Below, piece after piece: positions 51,954 through 53,249 of a stretch of 53,249 bases of DNA (positions within the stretch are counted from its first letter, which is position 1; each line of letters begins with the position of its first letter). The stretch spans positions 1 to 53,249 of the forward strand of contig NZ_LGQZ01000039.1 in the NCBI RefSeq assembly GCF_003116015.1. The letters are read 5' to 3'. The stretch is from Azospirillum sp. TSO22-1 (lineage in GTDB: Bacteria > Pseudomonadota > Alphaproteobacteria > Azospirillales > Azospirillaceae). The position numbers and the translations under genes are program-made. The notes beneath the pieces were generated by a model. It was not told where the DNA came from, made no database searches, and saw nothing but the letters and a program-made list of their open reading frames with translations.

Positions 51954-53249
51954 ATGCCGATCCGCCTATTGCCCGACACGCTCGTCAACCGCATCGCCGC
52001 CGGCGAGGTGGTCGAGCGCCCCGCCGCCGCCGTCAAGGAGCTGGTGGAGAACGCCATCGACGCCGGGGCCACCCGCATCGACGTGGTGGTGCGCGAGGGC
52101 GGCAAGTCGCTGATCTCCATCACCGACGACGGTTGTGGCATGACGCCGGACGAGCTGGAGCTGGCGGTCGAGCGGCACGCCACCTCCAAGCTGCCCTCGG
52201 ACGACCTGCTGGACATCCGCTCCCTGGGGTTCCGCGGCGAGGCGCTGCCCTCCATCGGCGCGGTCAGCCGGCTGACGCTGACCAGCCGGCCGAAGGGCGC
52301 CGACTCGGCCTGGGCGCTGCTGGTGGACGCCGGTGCCAAGGGCAAGCCGCAACCGGCGGCGCTGGCCGGCGGCACGCGGGTCGAGGTGCGCGACCTGTTC
52401 GCCGCGGTGCCGGCGCGCCTGAAGTTCCTCAAGGCGGCGCGCACCGAGCTGGAACACATCTCCGACGGCATCGAGCGCCTCGCCATGGCGCACCCGAAGG
52501 TCGCCTTCACGCTGGCCGACGACGCGCGCTCCATGCTGCGCCTCAGCGCCGCGCAGGGCGAGCTGCTGGACGCGCGGCTGACCCGGCTGGGTGCGCTGAT
52601 GGGCCGCGACTTCCAGGAAAACGCGGTGCCGGTCGAGGCGGAGCGCGAGGGCGTGCGGCTGACCGGCTGGATCGGCCTGCCGACGCTGCACCGCCCCACC
52701 GCGCGCCACCAGCACCTGTTCGTCAACGGCCGGCCGGTGCGCGATAAGCTGATGGTCGGCGCGGTGCGCGGCGCCTACGCCGACTTCCTGCCGCGCGACC
52801 GCCACCCGATGCTGGCGCTGTTCCTGGAGATCGACCCGCAGGAGGTGGACGTCAACGTCCACCCGGCCAAGGCCGAGGTGCGCTTCCGCGACCAGGGGCT
52901 GGTGCGCGGCCTGATCGTCGGCTCGCTCAAGCACGCCCTGGCCGAAGCCGGGCACCGTGCCTCGACCACCGTGGGCCTCGCCACGCTGGGCGCGCTGCGG
53001 CCGGAGGGCAGCGCCCCCCTGCCCTACCGCGCACCGCAGCCGGCATCCTCGGGCGGATCGTGGGGCGGCGGGGCGGCGCGCTGGCGCGACTCCTACACGC
53101 CGCCGGCCCCGCCGCCGCGCGGGCTGGCCGACCGCTCGGTGGCGTTCCAGGCGCCGCTGTCGGGCCTTGAGGCCGCACCGGCGGCGCGCGCGCCGGAGTA
53201 CGCCCCTCCCGCCCCCGCGGCCCCGCCGCTCGACGAGCACCCGCTGGGC
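51954..53249 (+). CDS. mutL: DNA mismatch repair protein MutL (partial, C-terminus beyond window)
   Basis: 432 codons visible. GHKL ATPase motifs: [26 protein letters not shown] (with Glu and Asn of the ATP site), [13 protein letters not shown] and [13 protein letters not shown]; transducer domain ending [15 protein letters not shown] Pro/Ala-rich linker begins near residue 345, and the C-terminal dimerisation domain is outside the window. The ATG at 51954 is 7 bp after a TATATT -10-like box (51942-51947), so the mRNA may be leaderless. Confidence 0.97.
   Translation, partial: MPIRLLPDTLVNRIAAGEVVERPAAAVKELVENAIDAGATRIDVVVREGGKSLISITDDGCGMTPDELELAVERHATSKLPSDDLLDIRSLGFRGEALPSIGAVSRLTLTSRPKGADSAWALLVDAGAKGKPQPAALAGGTRVEVRDLFAAVPARLKFLKAARTELEHISDGIERLAMAHPKVAFTLADDARSMLRLSAAQGELLDARLTRLGALMGRDFQENAVPVEAEREGVRLTGWIGLPTLHRPTARHQHLFVNGRPVRDKLMVGAVRGAYADFLPRDRHPMLALFLEIDPQEVDVNVHPAKAEVRFRDQGLVRGLIVGSLKHALAEAGHRASTTVGLATLGALRPEGSAPLPYRAPQPASSGGSWGGGAARWRDSYTPPAPPPRGLADRSVAFQAPLSGLEAAPAARAPEYAPPAPAAPPLDEHPLG

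Overview
The window reads as chromosomal DNA of a high-GC alphaproteobacterium, most likely an Azospirillum-like member of the Rhodospirillales. This is inferred from the strong G/C bias at third codon positions, tandem phasin genes, a cobalamin-dependent (class II) ribonucleotide reductase, several kinases with the ASHDLRQP H-box, and the order lspA - DUF3035 lipoprotein - two M16 peptidases. No rRNA, tRNA, CRISPR array, insertion sequence or phage gene was found. Both ends are cut inside genes: a MaoC/phosphotransacetylase fusion on the left and mutL on the right.

Layout. 1-1 kb: partial bifunctional enoyl-CoA hydratase/phosphate acetyltransferase behind a long regulatory region. 1.5-9.5 kb: a signalling cluster of two PAS histidine kinases, a kinase-receiver hybrid and a membrane receiver-HPt protein, interrupted by an MmcB-type DNA repair gene. 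9.5-12.7 kb: D,D-carboxypeptidase with SPOR domain, a lipoprotein, and a solitary Anbu-type proteasome homologue, with a cluster of hairpins between the last two. 13-14.4 kb: two tandem phasins. 14.6-17.3 kb: clpS-clpA. 17.5-25.3 kb: accessory genes (His-rich secreted protein, CaiB/BaiF enzyme, pentapeptide-repeat protein, FemAB-like acyltransferase, RidA, S10-like peptidase, Spy-like protein). 25.3-29.1 kb: Na+/H+ antiporter, peroxiredoxin, a DUF2325-DUF1289 operon with a Fur-like operator, and a 24-codon hydrophobic microprotein framed by hairpins. 29.2-33.7 kb: nrdJ with NrdR-like boxes, then a bacteriohemerythrin. 33.8-38.8 kb: WYL regulator-VOC-EVE group, DUF6352 protein, lysophospholipase-like hydrolase, a hypothetical, an SDR. 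39.1-42 kb: (R)-hydratase, ribF, DUF29 protein, pyrE. 42-53 kb: ileS with a leader ORF, lspA, DUF3035 lipoprotein, the M16 pair, pgi, an HD-GYP protein and mutL.

How the parts connect. The most coherent regulatory theme is polyhydroxybutyrate metabolism. Both phasin genes carry the same pair of palindromes around the promoter: one based on TTGTGCA-N-TGCACAA, the other on TGCTGC-N3-GCAGCA, with centres 57-60 bp apart. The second fits the CTGC-N3-GCAG pattern described for PhaR. The same pair, 61 bp apart, lies upstream of the hydratase/phosphotransacetylase gene about 12 kb away, so the three genes may form one PhaR regulon. Other candidates of note are the microprotein locus, the iron-type operator on the DUF2325 operon, a leader ORF with attenuator-like hairpins before ileS, and three copies of a large C/G-rich inverted repeat.
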